Assembly: GCF_030732985.1 (NCBI RefSeq)
Contig: NZ_JASHJX010000010.1
Span: forward strand, 30,791-94,790
Length of the DNA: 64,000 bases
From: Nioella sp. MMSF_3534
GTDB taxonomy: Bacteria > Pseudomonadota > Alphaproteobacteria > Rhodobacterales > Rhodobacteraceae
Reading direction: 5' to 3'
Shown: positions 35,332 through 43,059 of the stretch, one piece after another
Numbering within the stretch: position 1 is the first letter of the stretch
Layout of the letters: each line of letters opens with the position of its first letter
Position numbers and translations under genes: made by a program
The notes under the pieces: generated by a model
Database searches by the model: none
What the model saw: only the letters and a program-made list of their open reading frames with translations
What the model was told of the DNA's origin: nothing

Positions 35332-36567
35332 ATGAAGATCATGCAACATTCGACCTATCTGATCGTCGGCGCGGGCCACGCCGGAATCGTCGCTGCACGG
35401 AAGATCAGGAGTATTCGGCCAGAAGACTCGATCCTGTTGATCGGCGAGGAAAACATGCTGCCCTACGAGCGGCCTGCGCTGTCCAAGGAGGTTTTGTCAG
35501 GCCACCGGGACGTGTCCAACCTGGTCATCAGATCGGCGGAAGCGCTGGAAAGCGAACGGCTTGATGTGTTGCTTGACGATCGGGTTGAAGCAATTACCCC
35601 TGATCGCAAGATGGCAACCACAAAGTCGGGCCGTCACATTTCCTATGAGAAGCTCCTGATCGCAACGGGATCGCGGCCACGACACTTGCCGCTCGAGGGT
35701 CTGTTCGGAGATCGGGTTCATTATCTCCGCACGGCCTCGGACGCGTTGCGTCTGCGCGCGCATCTCGGGCCAAAGACCAGATTGCTGATCATCGGTGCGG
35801 GGTTTGTCGGACTCGAGGTCGCGGCGACCGCGCGCGCGCATATCGGCTGCGACGTCACCGTGCTGGAGGCAGGTCCGCATATTCTGGGACGCGGCGCACC
35901 GGATGCATTGCGACAGGTGCTCTCCGGGCTGCATCGCCTCAGTGGCGTGAACATCCTGACACATACAACGGTTGCAGGTGTTTCCGAGGGCGATGGATCG
36001 AGCATGGCGGTCATGACAGCCGGGGGCGCGGTCCATACGTGCGATGTCATCCTGGTTTGCATCGGCGCGGTCCCGAATGAAGAATTGGCCCGAGACGCCG
36101 GTATCGCAACCGATGGCGGCATCCTAACGGACGCGTTCGGCAGAACCGACCTCCCCGACATTTGGGCGGCTGGCGAGGTGGCGCGGCATCGCGTTCCCTT
36201 TCTCGACGCACCGGTTCGGTTCGAATCCTGGCAGATGGCGCAAACGCAAGCCGCGATCGTCGGTGCGAATATCGCCGGTGAGACACGCCCCATCACCTAC
36301 GTGCCGTGGTTCTGGACGGATCAATTTGGTCATAACTTCCAATTGCTTGGTGAGTTGAGCGCGCAGGCTGATGTTCATGTCCTGCGCGGCAACGGCGAAC
36401 TTCAGGCGACCCATTTTTACCACATCGGCGGGCAGCTCGTCGGAGCGCTTTGTATTGATGACGGCAAGCACGTGCCGCCAATCAGACGTGCCTTGGAAAA
36501 GGGGCAGTCGATCGACTTGGAACGCCTGTCCGACCGATCGACAAAACTCGCAAAGGCATTTCTATGA
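35332..36567 (+). CDS. FAD/NAD(P)-dependent ferredoxin reductase
   Basis: This 411-residue protein resembles reductases of Rieske and P450 systems. The FAD motif YLIVGAGHAGIVAARKIR opens it, ENMLPYERPALSKEVL follows, the NAD(P) fold LLIIGAGFVGLEVAATAR lies mid-protein, and WAAGEVAR marks the second FAD contact. The C-terminal reductase domain includes WFWTDQFGHNFQLLG. It passes electrons from NAD(P)H to the Rieske ferredoxin encoded next. A second in-frame ATG lies nine bases downstream. Confidence 0.93.
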   Translation: MKIMQHSTYLIVGAGHAGIVAARKIRSIRPEDSILLIGEENMLPYERPALSKEVLSGHRDVSNLVIRSAEALESERLDVLLDDRVEAITPDRKMATTKSGRHISYEKLLIATGSRPRHLPLEGLFGDRVHYLRTASDALRLRAHLGPKTRLLIIGAGFVGLEVAATARAHIGCDVTVLEAGPHILGRGAPDALRQVLSGLHRLSGVNILTHTTVAGVSEGDGSSMAVMTAGGAVHTCDVILVCIGAVPNEELARDAGIATDGGILTDAFGRTDLPDIWAAGEVARHRVPFLDAPVRFESWQMAQTQAAIVGANIAGETRPITYVPWFWTDQFGHNFQLLGELSAQADVHVLRGNGELQATHFYHIGGQLVGALCIDDGKHVPPIRRALEKGQSIDLERLSDRSTKLAKAFL

Positions 36568-36663
36568 CACGTTTCGCCGCTTGTCTGCGGTCCGATCGCT
36601 CCGCGCAAAAACGACATTGGCCGCTGCCAACAAGTGGATTCAATCTGGAGGAGAACCGACAAA

Positions 36664-36981
36664 ATGCTTGAAAGCGCAAACTGGATAAAGGTCGCCGAGG
36701 TCGGAGATATCGAGGCCGAGGAAGCCATCGTCTACACACATGGTGACAAGGAAATCGCGATATTCTTCGTGGAAGACGAGTATTTCGCAACGTCCAATGT
36801 CTGTACCCATGAAGTTGCGCGCCTCTCGGAAGGCTACGTTGACGGCACGAAGATCGAATGCCCGTTGCATCAGGGTGTCTTTTGCCTGCGTTCCGGGAAG
36901 GCGCTGGAAGCACCGGCGGAGCAACCTTTGGATACGTATCCGGTCAAGGTTGAGGATGGTGGGATATTCATTGCCGTATAG
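36664..36981 (+). CDS. Rieske-type [2Fe-2S] ferredoxin
   Basis: This 105-residue protein carries the Rieske ligands CTH (in SNVCTHEVARLSEGY) and CPLH (in IECPLHQGVFCLRSGKAL). Length and layout fit the small ferredoxin of multi-component oxygenases. The ATG at 36664 has GGAGGAG upstream and was preferred to a GTG 30 bases earlier. It would shuttle electrons from the FAD reductase to the membrane di-iron oxygenase. Confidence 0.93.
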   Translation: MLESANWIKVAEVGDIEAEEAIVYTHGDKEIAIFFVEDEYFATSNVCTHEVARLSEGYVDGTKIECPLHQGVFCLRSGKALEAPAEQPLDTYPVKVEDGGIFIAV

Positions 36982-37171
36982 TAGATCGCTCAATGACGCC
37001 TTCACGCATTCATGACGAAGCAGTTCCGCCGGGTCGCATGGAGGCCGTTCTCTGGCCGCACTCACCCTCGCAGTGCAGCATCGAAATGCTGAGGCCATTC
37101 AAAATTTGAATTGGACCACCCCATAGGCGACGAAGCAGATTTGGTGGCAACCAGTTATCAAAAGGATCGGG

Positions 37172-38071
37172 ATGGTCGTGTCGAAGCTCTCAAGTGAAGT
37201 TCCTGCGGACGAGGTCCAAATCCAACGCCCCTCTGGAAAGCGGCTCTACTCGATGTCAGGCGGGTACATCCGGCGCAATCTCACCATCCGTGACGTGATC
37301 GAACTGAAAGGACAGCGGGTCCTTACTCAGGTGCTGGTCAACAGCGAGGAAGAGGCCGAGGCTGCAGAGGCAGCCGGCATCGACATGATCAACATCCGCT
37401 GGCAACAGGATGCACCTGAACGCAGCAAGTCCATCCGCGCGGCTGCGGGAGGGACATTGACGACCTTCTGCATGCCTCTGACGAAATATGTCACAGAGGC
37501 CGAAGCGTTGAGAGCCGCCTTCGACGCAATGGAGGCTGGGGCCGACGGTATCTACTGTTGCTGGACCATGCGTTTCATCGAGGCCGTCGCGGAGGCAGGT
37601 ATCCCTGTTCAGGGGCACGCGGGACTGGTTCCCAGAAAGAGCACCTGGGTCGGTGGACTTCGCGCAATTGGCAAGACCGTTGACGAAGCGATCGGCATCT
37701 ACAGGTACATGCGCGATCTTGAAAATGCGGGCGCATGGGCGGTCGAAAGCGAACTGATCCCGCAGCAAGTCATGGCCGAACTCACAAAGCGTACGTCGCT
37801 CGTCACCATCTCTCTGGGGTCCGGGAGCGGCGGCGATGTCCAGTATCTATTTGGGCCTGACATCCTGGGAGACGGGCCTCCACCGTTTCCTAGGCATGTG
37901 AAGCTCTACAGAAGATTCTACGAGCTCAGACAGCAGATGCAGACCGAACGGATCAGTGCGTTCCGCGAGTTTGCCGCCGACGTGCACTCCGGCGCTTTCC
38001 CAAGCGACGATCTGGTCGTCAACGTTGATGATGAACTTCTCGAACACTTCATTGCGGAAATCGACAAGTAG
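37172..38071 (+). CDS. PanB-fold (ketopantoate hydroxymethyltransferase-like) protein with altered active site
   Basis: This 299-residue protein follows PanB along its length: AGIPVQGHAGLVPRKSTWVGG (residues 142-162), AIGKTVDEA, ENAGAWAVESELIP and SLGSGSGGDVQYLFGPDIL. However, when aligned by eye to E. coli PanB, the Mg2+ and substrate residues differ: Asp45 becomes Arg76, Asp84 becomes Cys100, Lys112 becomes Tyr128 and Glu114 becomes Cys130. The general base Glu181 is kept as Glu194, and the GH of GHLGL is kept as His149. It therefore is unlikely to make ketopantoate. Position in the oxygenase operon suggests a catabolic C-C cleavage or related role; that is inference. Confidence 0.8.
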   Translation: MVVSKLSSEVPADEVQIQRPSGKRLYSMSGGYIRRNLTIRDVIELKGQRVLTQVLVNSEEEAEAAEAAGIDMINIRWQQDAPERSKSIRAAAGGTLTTFCMPLTKYVTEAEALRAAFDAMEAGADGIYCCWTMRFIEAVAEAGIPVQGHAGLVPRKSTWVGGLRAIGKTVDEAIGIYRYMRDLENAGAWAVESELIPQQVMAELTKRTSLVTISLGSGSGGDVQYLFGPDILGDGPPPFPRHVKLYRRFYELRQQMQTERISAFREFAADVHSGAFPSDDLVVNVDDELLEHFIAEIDK

Positions 38072-38544
38072 CAGACCTGTTCGGCCCCAAAAAAGCAGCG
38101 CGTAGGCCATGGGATGATGATATGGGGCCCGGTTGCCCGCGCCGATGCGCCTGAACACGTTGGGCAGGTTCAGGAAACGTCCCAAACTGCACGGGTCCGA
38201 TTTCAGACCTGCAGGACTCCCGATGGTGGTTGAGACAGCGCGATTGAACACGAGTTTCGTGCTGCGCCAATGATCTCAAAGTCCACACTGCCGCCTTCAC
38301 CCTACGAAGACTGTGAAAAGCGGACGCACGACCGCTGTGGTGAAGCTGGGACGCATCGCTGACGACTACTTTGGATGGCCGGTATGGGCCATTCACTGCG
38401 TGTGCCTGATGCCGAATTTGATGCGCAAGAGTTTGCATTGACTATTCGATTGGGTGTTGTCGGCAGCTCTGAACGGATTTTTCGGTGTATGGAAACTGGT
38501 CAAGTCCGCCAGTCACCGAAACCGTCAGGGAAGCCCCGGTTCCT
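38072..38544. other. 473-bp region without a recognisable gene
   Basis: No frame here resembles a known protein. A 129-codon minus-strand frame (38049-38438) is rich in Arg, His and Ser and looks like chance. The region lies between the PanB-like gene and the more GC-rich SDR gene, where the base composition changes, so it may be a scar of insertion or decayed DNA. Confidence 0.4.
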
Positions 38545-39240
38545 CTAGAACCGCTCGACCCAAGGCCGCACGGCAACCTCGTTTGTCCAGGCGCTGCGGT
38601 CCTGGTCGATCAGGTGGCGGTAGGTGCGGGCGATGGCCTCGGGCCTCAGCATGGAGCCGGGTTTGTCGTCAGGCTCGGACCGGCCGGGGTTGAGGATCAT
38701 GCCGTCGATATTGACCCAGGCCACGTGAATACCCTTCGGGTGCAGCTCCCGCGCCATGCTTTCAGCAAGGCCGCGCTGCGCGAACTTGCCCATGGCGAAC
38801 GGGGCAGATTGGGGGAAGCCCTTGACCCCGGCGGAGGCACCGGTGAAGAGGATCGTCCCTTTCCTGCCGTCGATCTCTTCGGCCTCCAGCATCCGTTTCG
38901 CGGCGTGTTTGCCGGTCAGGAACGCCCCGATGGCGGTCACCTCGACGGCATGGCGGACCTCGTCGGCCGATAACTCCGCAATCGGGCCTCTTGCCCGGGC
39001 GGAGGGGTTGTAGATCACCACCCGAGGGGCCGAGGGCAGATCCGCGAAGAGGGCGGCAATGGCCGCTTCATCGGTGGCCTCCAGAAGCGTCGTCTGCGCC
39101 CCCGTTTCCTCGGCCAGCGCCTGCATCTTGCCGGGACTGCGCGCCGCTAACGATAGCGTATAGTCCGTCGCCAGGTTGCGCGCCAAGGCCGCCGAGAGCC
39201 CGTCACCCACGCCGATGATCACAGCCAGGGGTTTGGTCAT
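38545..39240 (-). CDS. Atypical short-chain dehydrogenase/reductase family protein
   Basis: This 231-residue protein has an SDR-type nucleotide fold (VIIGVGDGLSAALARNLA) and the conserved ILFTGASAGVKG stretch with the active-site Ser. The catalytic YxxxK is replaced by FxxxK in APFAMGKFAQRGL, so the usual proton donor Tyr is lost. The ATG at 39240 was chosen because the fold begins there. It stands alone, divergent from tRNA-Gly. It may be a reductase with another donor, or a non-catalytic relative. Confidence 0.8.
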   Translation of the reverse strand: MTKPLAVIIGVGDGLSAALARNLATDYTLSLAARSPGKMQALAEETGAQTTLLEATDEAAIAALFADLPSAPRVVIYNPSARARGPIAELSADEVRHAVEVTAIGAFLTGKHAAKRMLEAEEIDGRKGTILFTGASAGVKGFPQSAPFAMGKFAQRGLAESMARELHPKGIHVAWVNIDGMILNPGRSEPDDKPGSMLRPEAIARTYRHLIDQDRSAWTNEVAVRPWVERF

Positions 39241-39312
39241 GGTTTTTCCCTCTCGATTGCCCGCCGCATACTTGACGCCGAAAGACCCTTCCAATAAGCC
39301 GTATCACGCTGA

Positions 39313-39386
39313 GCGGGCGTTGTGTAATGGTAAGACCTCAGCCTTCCAAGCTGATGATACGGGTTCGATTCCCGTCGCCCGCTCCA
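39313..39386 (+). tRNA. tRNA-Gly (anticodon UCC)
   Basis: The acceptor arm GCGGGCG (39313-39319) pairs with CGCCCGC (39376-39382), followed by a T discriminator and an encoded CCA (39384-39386). The anticodon loop CTTCCAA lies within CAGCCTTCCAAGCTG, giving UCC, and the T arm is ACGGGTTCGATTCCCGT. All arms fold normally. Confidence 0.97.
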
Positions 39387-39480
39387 GTTTCCGGATCTGT
39401 TGGATAAAAAGATGTTCCGCCCCACGGGGAATGGGACGGAACCTGCTCTGTTTGCTCGGGAACCCGCGGTTGCCTTTGCA

Positions 39481-40494
39481 CTACTCTGCTGACAGGCATC
39501 CCTCGACCGAAGCCGCGATGCTGTGGATCAGGGCCGGGTAGAAATCCGCGCCGAGGGGAAGGTCCGACCCGAGAGGATCAATGATGGCGGTTGTCAGCTC
39601 TGTACCGGCCGCAACGGTTGCAACGAGGCCGGGGTTGAACTGCGGTTCGGAAAAGACACAGACCACGTCCTGTTCGGCAACCGCATCCCGGATTTCGGCG
39701 ATGCGGGCGGCCGAGGGGCTGCTGGCATCGCTCATGGAAATCGCCCCGGCGCTGGACAGGTCGAACCGCTGCTCGAAATACTGGAATGCATCGTGGAACA
39801 CCACGAAGCTGCGGGTCGAGACCGGGGCGAGCCGGGTGGCGATTTCGGTATTCAGAGCGGTGATTTCCGCCTGTGCCGCCGCTGCATTGGTCCGGTAGGT
39901 GTCGGCATTGTCCGGGTCCAGGCCGGACAGCGTTTCGGCGATTGCCGCCAGCCAGACCACCGCGTTTTCCGGGTCGAGCCATGCATGTGGATCGGCACCG
40001 TCATGGGCGTGCCCCTCATGCCCGTCTTCATGGTCGTCATGGCCGTGTTCGTCATGATCATCAAGGGCTTGCGCGTCCCGATCATGCTCGTCATGCTCGT
40101 CATGCTCGTCATGCTCGTCATGCTCGTCATGCTCGTCGGGCGCGAATACCGCGTCTTCCCGGAACTGATGCACCACGGTGCCCGCGGCGTCCAGCAGCTC
40201 GACCACCACGGCCTGGCGGGCGAGGCTGTCCAGCGGGTCGTCCAGCCATGGGGTCAGGTCATGGCCGATCCAGAACACCGCATCGGCATTCTGCAAGGCC
40301 GCCGCCTGCGACGGGCGCAACGCGTAGCCATGTGGCGAGGCACCGGGTTCGACCAGCAGCGCGGGCGTGCCGAGATCGCCCATCACCATGGAGACCAGCC
40401 CGTGAACCGGGGTGATATCCGTGGCGACGGAGGGAATCTCCGCCAGCGCGGCACTGGACAAAAGAAGCGACGGGATAAGGGCGAGGGATCGCAT
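39481..40494 (-). CDS. znuA: Zinc ABC transporter substrate-binding protein
   Basis: This 337-residue periplasmic protein captures Zn2+ for the ZnuBC permease. It has a Sec signal (MRSLALIPSLLLSSAALA), zinc ligands in SPHGYALRPSQ, GADPHAWLDPEN and FHDAFQYFEQRF, and a long acidic His-rich loop around residues 120-165 made of EHD repeats, typical of ZnuA but long here. It is divergent from zur with a palindrome between, so zinc-dependent repression is expected. Confidence 0.95.
   Translation of the reverse strand: MRSLALIPSLLLSSAALAEIPSVATDITPVHGLVSMVMGDLGTPALLVEPGASPHGYALRPSQAAALQNADAVFWIGHDLTPWLDDPLDSLARQAVVVELLDAAGTVVHQFREDAVFAPDEHDEHDEHDEHDEHDEHDRDAQALDDHDEHGHDDHEDGHEGHAHDGADPHAWLDPENAVVWLAAIAETLSGLDPDNADTYRTNAAAAQAEITALNTEIATRLAPVSTRSFVVFHDAFQYFEQRFDLSSAGAISMSDASSPSAARIAEIRDAVAEQDVVCVFSEPQFNPGLVATVAAGTELTTAIIDPLGSDLPLGADFYPALIHSIAASVEGCLSAE
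40082..40135. repeat. Six tandem copies of a 9-bp unit inside znuA
   Basis: The unit TCATGCTCG is repeated exactly six times. On the coding strand it gives an EHD tripeptide array in the His-rich metal loop. Perfect identity of the copies suggests recent slippage expansion; a change of copy number would stay in frame. Confidence 0.95.
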
Positions 40495-40505
40495 GGAAGC
40501 TCCAT

Positions 40506-40520
40506 TGTTATCTTATAACA
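40506..40520. promoter_or_regulatory. Candidate Zur box
   Basis: TGTTATCTTATAACA is a near-palindrome with the GTTAT/ATAAC halves of proteobacterial Zur boxes, in the 93-bp gap between znuA and zur. A further pair of halves, TTACG at 40521-40525 and CGTAA at 40538-40542, lies beside it, followed by TAACAT. Confidence 0.65.
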
Positions 40521-40587
40521 TTACGTGGCTTGATAAACGTAATAACATCACCTATCAACCCCCCAATCGCCGCAGACGGACCCAGCC

Positions 40588-41070
40588 ATGGACACGATCG
40601 GATTCGACAGCCACGACCATTCCGCCTGCCGCACCGGCGGGCTGGAGGCGGTCGAGGCGCAATGCAGGGAGCAGGGGCTGAACCTGACCCCGGTGCGCCG
40701 TCGGGTGCTGGAGATTCTGCTGGAGGAGCATCGCGCACTTGGTGCCTATGAAATCCTGGATCGGCTCCGCGCAGAGGGGCTCGGCTCGCAACCGCCGGTG
40801 GCCTATCGCGCACTGGATTTCCTCACGGCCCATGGCTTTGCCCACAAGATCGAGCGTCTCAATGCCTTTACCGCCTGCACCCATCCCGGTGAAAACCACG
40901 CGCCGGTTTTCCTGATCTGCCGGATCTGCAATTCCGTGGCCGAGGGCATGGCCGAACCTGCGAAGGGCAATCTGGGGCGCGTTGCCGCCGAGACGGGGTT
41001 CAAGATCGAACGCACCGTGACCGAGGCCGAAGGTGTGTGCCCCAACTGCCAGAAGAAAGATGCCGCATGA
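40588..41070 (+). CDS. zur: Fur-family zinc uptake regulator
   Basis: This 160-residue repressor binds DNA when loaded with zinc. The winged helix lies at LNLTPVRRRVLEILLEEHRALGAYEILDRL, and structural zinc Cys pairs occur in LICRICNS and VCPNCQKK. A His-containing N-terminus (DSHDHSACR) is seen. Its stop overlaps znuC in ATGA. The neighbours identify it as Zur rather than Fur. Confidence 0.94.
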   Translation: MDTIGFDSHDHSACRTGGLEAVEAQCREQGLNLTPVRRRVLEILLEEHRALGAYEILDRLRAEGLGSQPPVAYRALDFLTAHGFAHKIERLNAFTACTHPGENHAPVFLICRICNSVAEGMAEPAKGNLGRVAAETGFKIERTVTEAEGVCPNCQKKDAA

Positions 41071-41810
41071 GCCTTGTGGAAATGTCCGGGCTGAACGTTC
41101 AACTGGGCGGCCAGACGGTGCTGCACCATGTGGATTTCTCCATCGACTCCGGCGAGATCGTGACCATCGTCGGCCCGAACGGGTCCGGCAAATCGACGCT
41201 GCTTCGGGCCATCATCGGCGCGGTGGAGCCGGGTGCAGGCGCGGTCACCTGCAAGCCGGGGCTGCGGATCGGGTATGTACCGCAAAAGCTGCATATCGAC
41301 CCGACATTGCCGATGACGGTGCGCCGCTTTCTCGACCTGCCGCAGCGGGTGCATGACGAAGCCGCTCGCGATGCGCTGGACGAAGCCGGGGCAGGGGCCT
41401 TGTCGGGACGGCAGATGTCGGGGCTTTCAGGTGGTCAGTTCCAACGGGTGCTTCTGGCCCGCGCGCTTTTGTCGAAACCCGAATTGCTGATCCTCGATGA
41501 GGCGACGCAAGGGCTGGATCAACCCGGATCGGCGGCATTTTATCAGAAGATCGCCGAGGTGCGCGACCATCTGGGCTGCGCGGTTCTGATGGTCAGCCAC
41601 GAATTGCATGTGGTCATGGCGGCCTCGGATCGGGTGGTCTGTCTCAACGGTCATGTCTGCTGTCAGGGCGAACCAGAGCATGTCGCCTCCGCCCCGGAAT
41701 ACCGGGCGCTGTTCGGCACCGGCACCGGCGGCGCGCTGGCGCTCTACCGGCATGAACATCATCACAGCCATGATCATGACCCTGACCACGCACATGAGGC
41801 CGCAGAATGA
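41067..41810 (+). CDS. znuC: Zinc ABC transporter ATP-binding protein
   Basis: This 247-residue ATPase has Walker A GPNGSGKST, signature LSGGQFQRVLLARALL and Walker B ELLILDEATQGLD. A His-rich tail (HEHHHSHDHDPDHAHE) is common in ZnuC proteins. The ATG at 41067 overlaps the zur stop; an upstream GTG would add ten residues lacking similarity. Confidence 0.95.
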   Translation: MSLVEMSGLNVQLGGQTVLHHVDFSIDSGEIVTIVGPNGSGKSTLLRAIIGAVEPGAGAVTCKPGLRIGYVPQKLHIDPTLPMTVRRFLDLPQRVHDEAARDALDEAGAGALSGRQMSGLSGGQFQRVLLARALLSKPELLILDEATQGLDQPGSAAFYQKIAEVRDHLGCAVLMVSHELHVVMAASDRVVCLNGHVCCQGEPEHVASAPEYRALFGTGTGGALALYRHEHHHSHDHDPDHAHEAAE

Positions 41811-42094
41811 CCCGGGGCCAAACCCCTCTACGCGATGCGGTCCGCGCGATCTGGAACGAATTTGATCCGATCGGCGTTGCCGGAAGCGGGATCCAGGATG
41901 AGTACGATCACTATCTGGCTCACACAGAGACCCTGATCCGAGAAGGTGCGGACAGCTACAAGTTTCGCGAGTATCTCGAAGCCTGTGTCCACACCCGGAT
42001 GGGGATGACACCCAACGACTGGAACCGGGATCGGATCGCGCGGTACGCGGATCGGTTTGCCGCGCTTGCGCAAAGCCGGGGGGCGCTGCGATGA
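41807..42094 (+). CDS. Small uncharacterised protein within the znu operon
   Basis: This 95-residue acidic protein overlaps both znuC (ATGA at 41807-41810) and znuB (ATGA at 42091-42094), so it is translationally coupled on both sides and clearly a real gene. The core AIWNEFDPIGVAGSGIQDEYDHYLAHTETLI matches a pattern (DPIGV...DEYDxY) that I recall from small bacterial proteins of unknown function. It has no signal peptide, membrane helix or Cys pair, and only a few His residues. A role in zinc uptake is inferred from position only. Confidence 0.8.
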   Translation: MTRGQTPLRDAVRAIWNEFDPIGVAGSGIQDEYDHYLAHTETLIREGADSYKFREYLEACVHTRMGMTPNDWNRDRIARYADRFAALAQSRGALR

Positions 42095-42897
42095 CCTTGC
42101 TTGACGATTTCCTTGTCCGCGCGACTCTGGCGGGGCTTGGCCTTGTTCTGGCCGCCGCACCGCTTGGCTGTTTCGTGGTCTGGCGTCGCATGGCCTATTT
42201 CGGGGATGCCACGGCCCATGCGGCCATTCTGGGCGTGGCGCTGGCGCTGGCCTTTGATACATCCGTTTTTGGCGGGGTTCTGGTGGTTTCGCTGCTCATG
42301 GCCTTCACGGTGTCCAGCCTGTCGAACAGGGGCTATGCGATGGACACGCTTCTGGGCGTACTGGCCCATTCCGCGCTGGCCTTCGGCCTTGTGGCGGTAT
42401 CCTTCCTGCAAGGCGTGCGCGTTGACCTGATGGCCTATCTCTTTGGGGATATCCTTGCCGTGGGCGTCCCCGATCTTGCGGTGATCTGGGGCGGCGCGAC
42501 ATTGGTGCTGGTGTTGCTGTGGTGGCGGTGGTCGGCGCTGTTGACAGCGACCTTGAACCCCGATCTGGCCTTTGCCGCCGGGATCGACCCGAGGCGGGAA
42601 CAGCTGGTCCTGACCCTGGCGCTGGCGCTTGTCGTCGCGGTGGCGATCAAAGTGGTGGGCGTGTTGCTGATTGCGGCGATGCTGATCGTGCCGGCGGCCA
42701 CCGCGCGTCCCTTCGCCACAACGCCCGAGCGCATGGCACTGGCCGCGATCGCGATCGGTGCGCTCGCCGTCATTGGCGGCCTGCAAGCCTCGCTTGAATG
42801 GGACACGCCGACCGGCCCCTCCATCGTGTGCCTCGCGGCCATCCTGTTCACTCTGTCCAGCATCGCCCAGGCCCTGTTCGGCAGAGCGCGTCCCTGA
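42091..42897 (+). CDS. znuB: Zinc ABC transporter permease
   Basis: This 268-residue permease has about eight helices and typical ABC-3 family sequences (GCFVVWRRMAYFGDATAHAAILGVALAL, VGVLLIAAMLIVPAATARPFA). It forms the channel of the zinc importer and ends the zur-znuC-small ORF-znuB operon. A short GC hairpin (GGCCGTG at 42927-42933 with CACGGCC at 42936-42942) follows. Confidence 0.95.
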   Translation: MTLLDDFLVRATLAGLGLVLAAAPLGCFVVWRRMAYFGDATAHAAILGVALALAFDTSVFGGVLVVSLLMAFTVSSLSNRGYAMDTLLGVLAHSALAFGLVAVSFLQGVRVDLMAYLFGDILAVGVPDLAVIWGGATLVLVLLWWRWSALLTATLNPDLAFAAGIDPRREQLVLTLALALVVAVAIKVVGVLLIAAMLIVPAATARPFATTPERMALAAIAIGALAVIGGLQASLEWDTPTGPSIVCLAAILFTLSSIAQALFGRARP

Positions 42898-43059
42898 TCC
42901 GTTCGACCGGCCGAGCGGCCTTCGGGGGCCGTGCCCACGGCCGCCCTTGCATGAGCGGTCAGGGCCTCCGCGCCGCGCCGATTTGCATCACCTCGGGGCC
43001 TTGTGCCGGGGGCGGTGGCGTTCTATCCCGTTTCAAGCGAAACAGGACCGGACACGACA

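Noticed and set aside
37172..38071. Assignment as the pantothenate synthesis enzyme PanB
   Set aside because: Metal and substrate residues differ from PanB, no panC is near, and the gene belongs to an oxygenase operon.
38049..38438. Possible 129-residue gene or decayed transposase on the minus strand
   Set aside because: No ribosome site, no recognisable motif and unusual composition; I could not connect it to any insertion sequence family.
40082..40135. Short tandem repeat as a CRISPR-like array
   Set aside because: The 9-bp units are contiguous with no spacers and encode the EHD loop of ZnuA.
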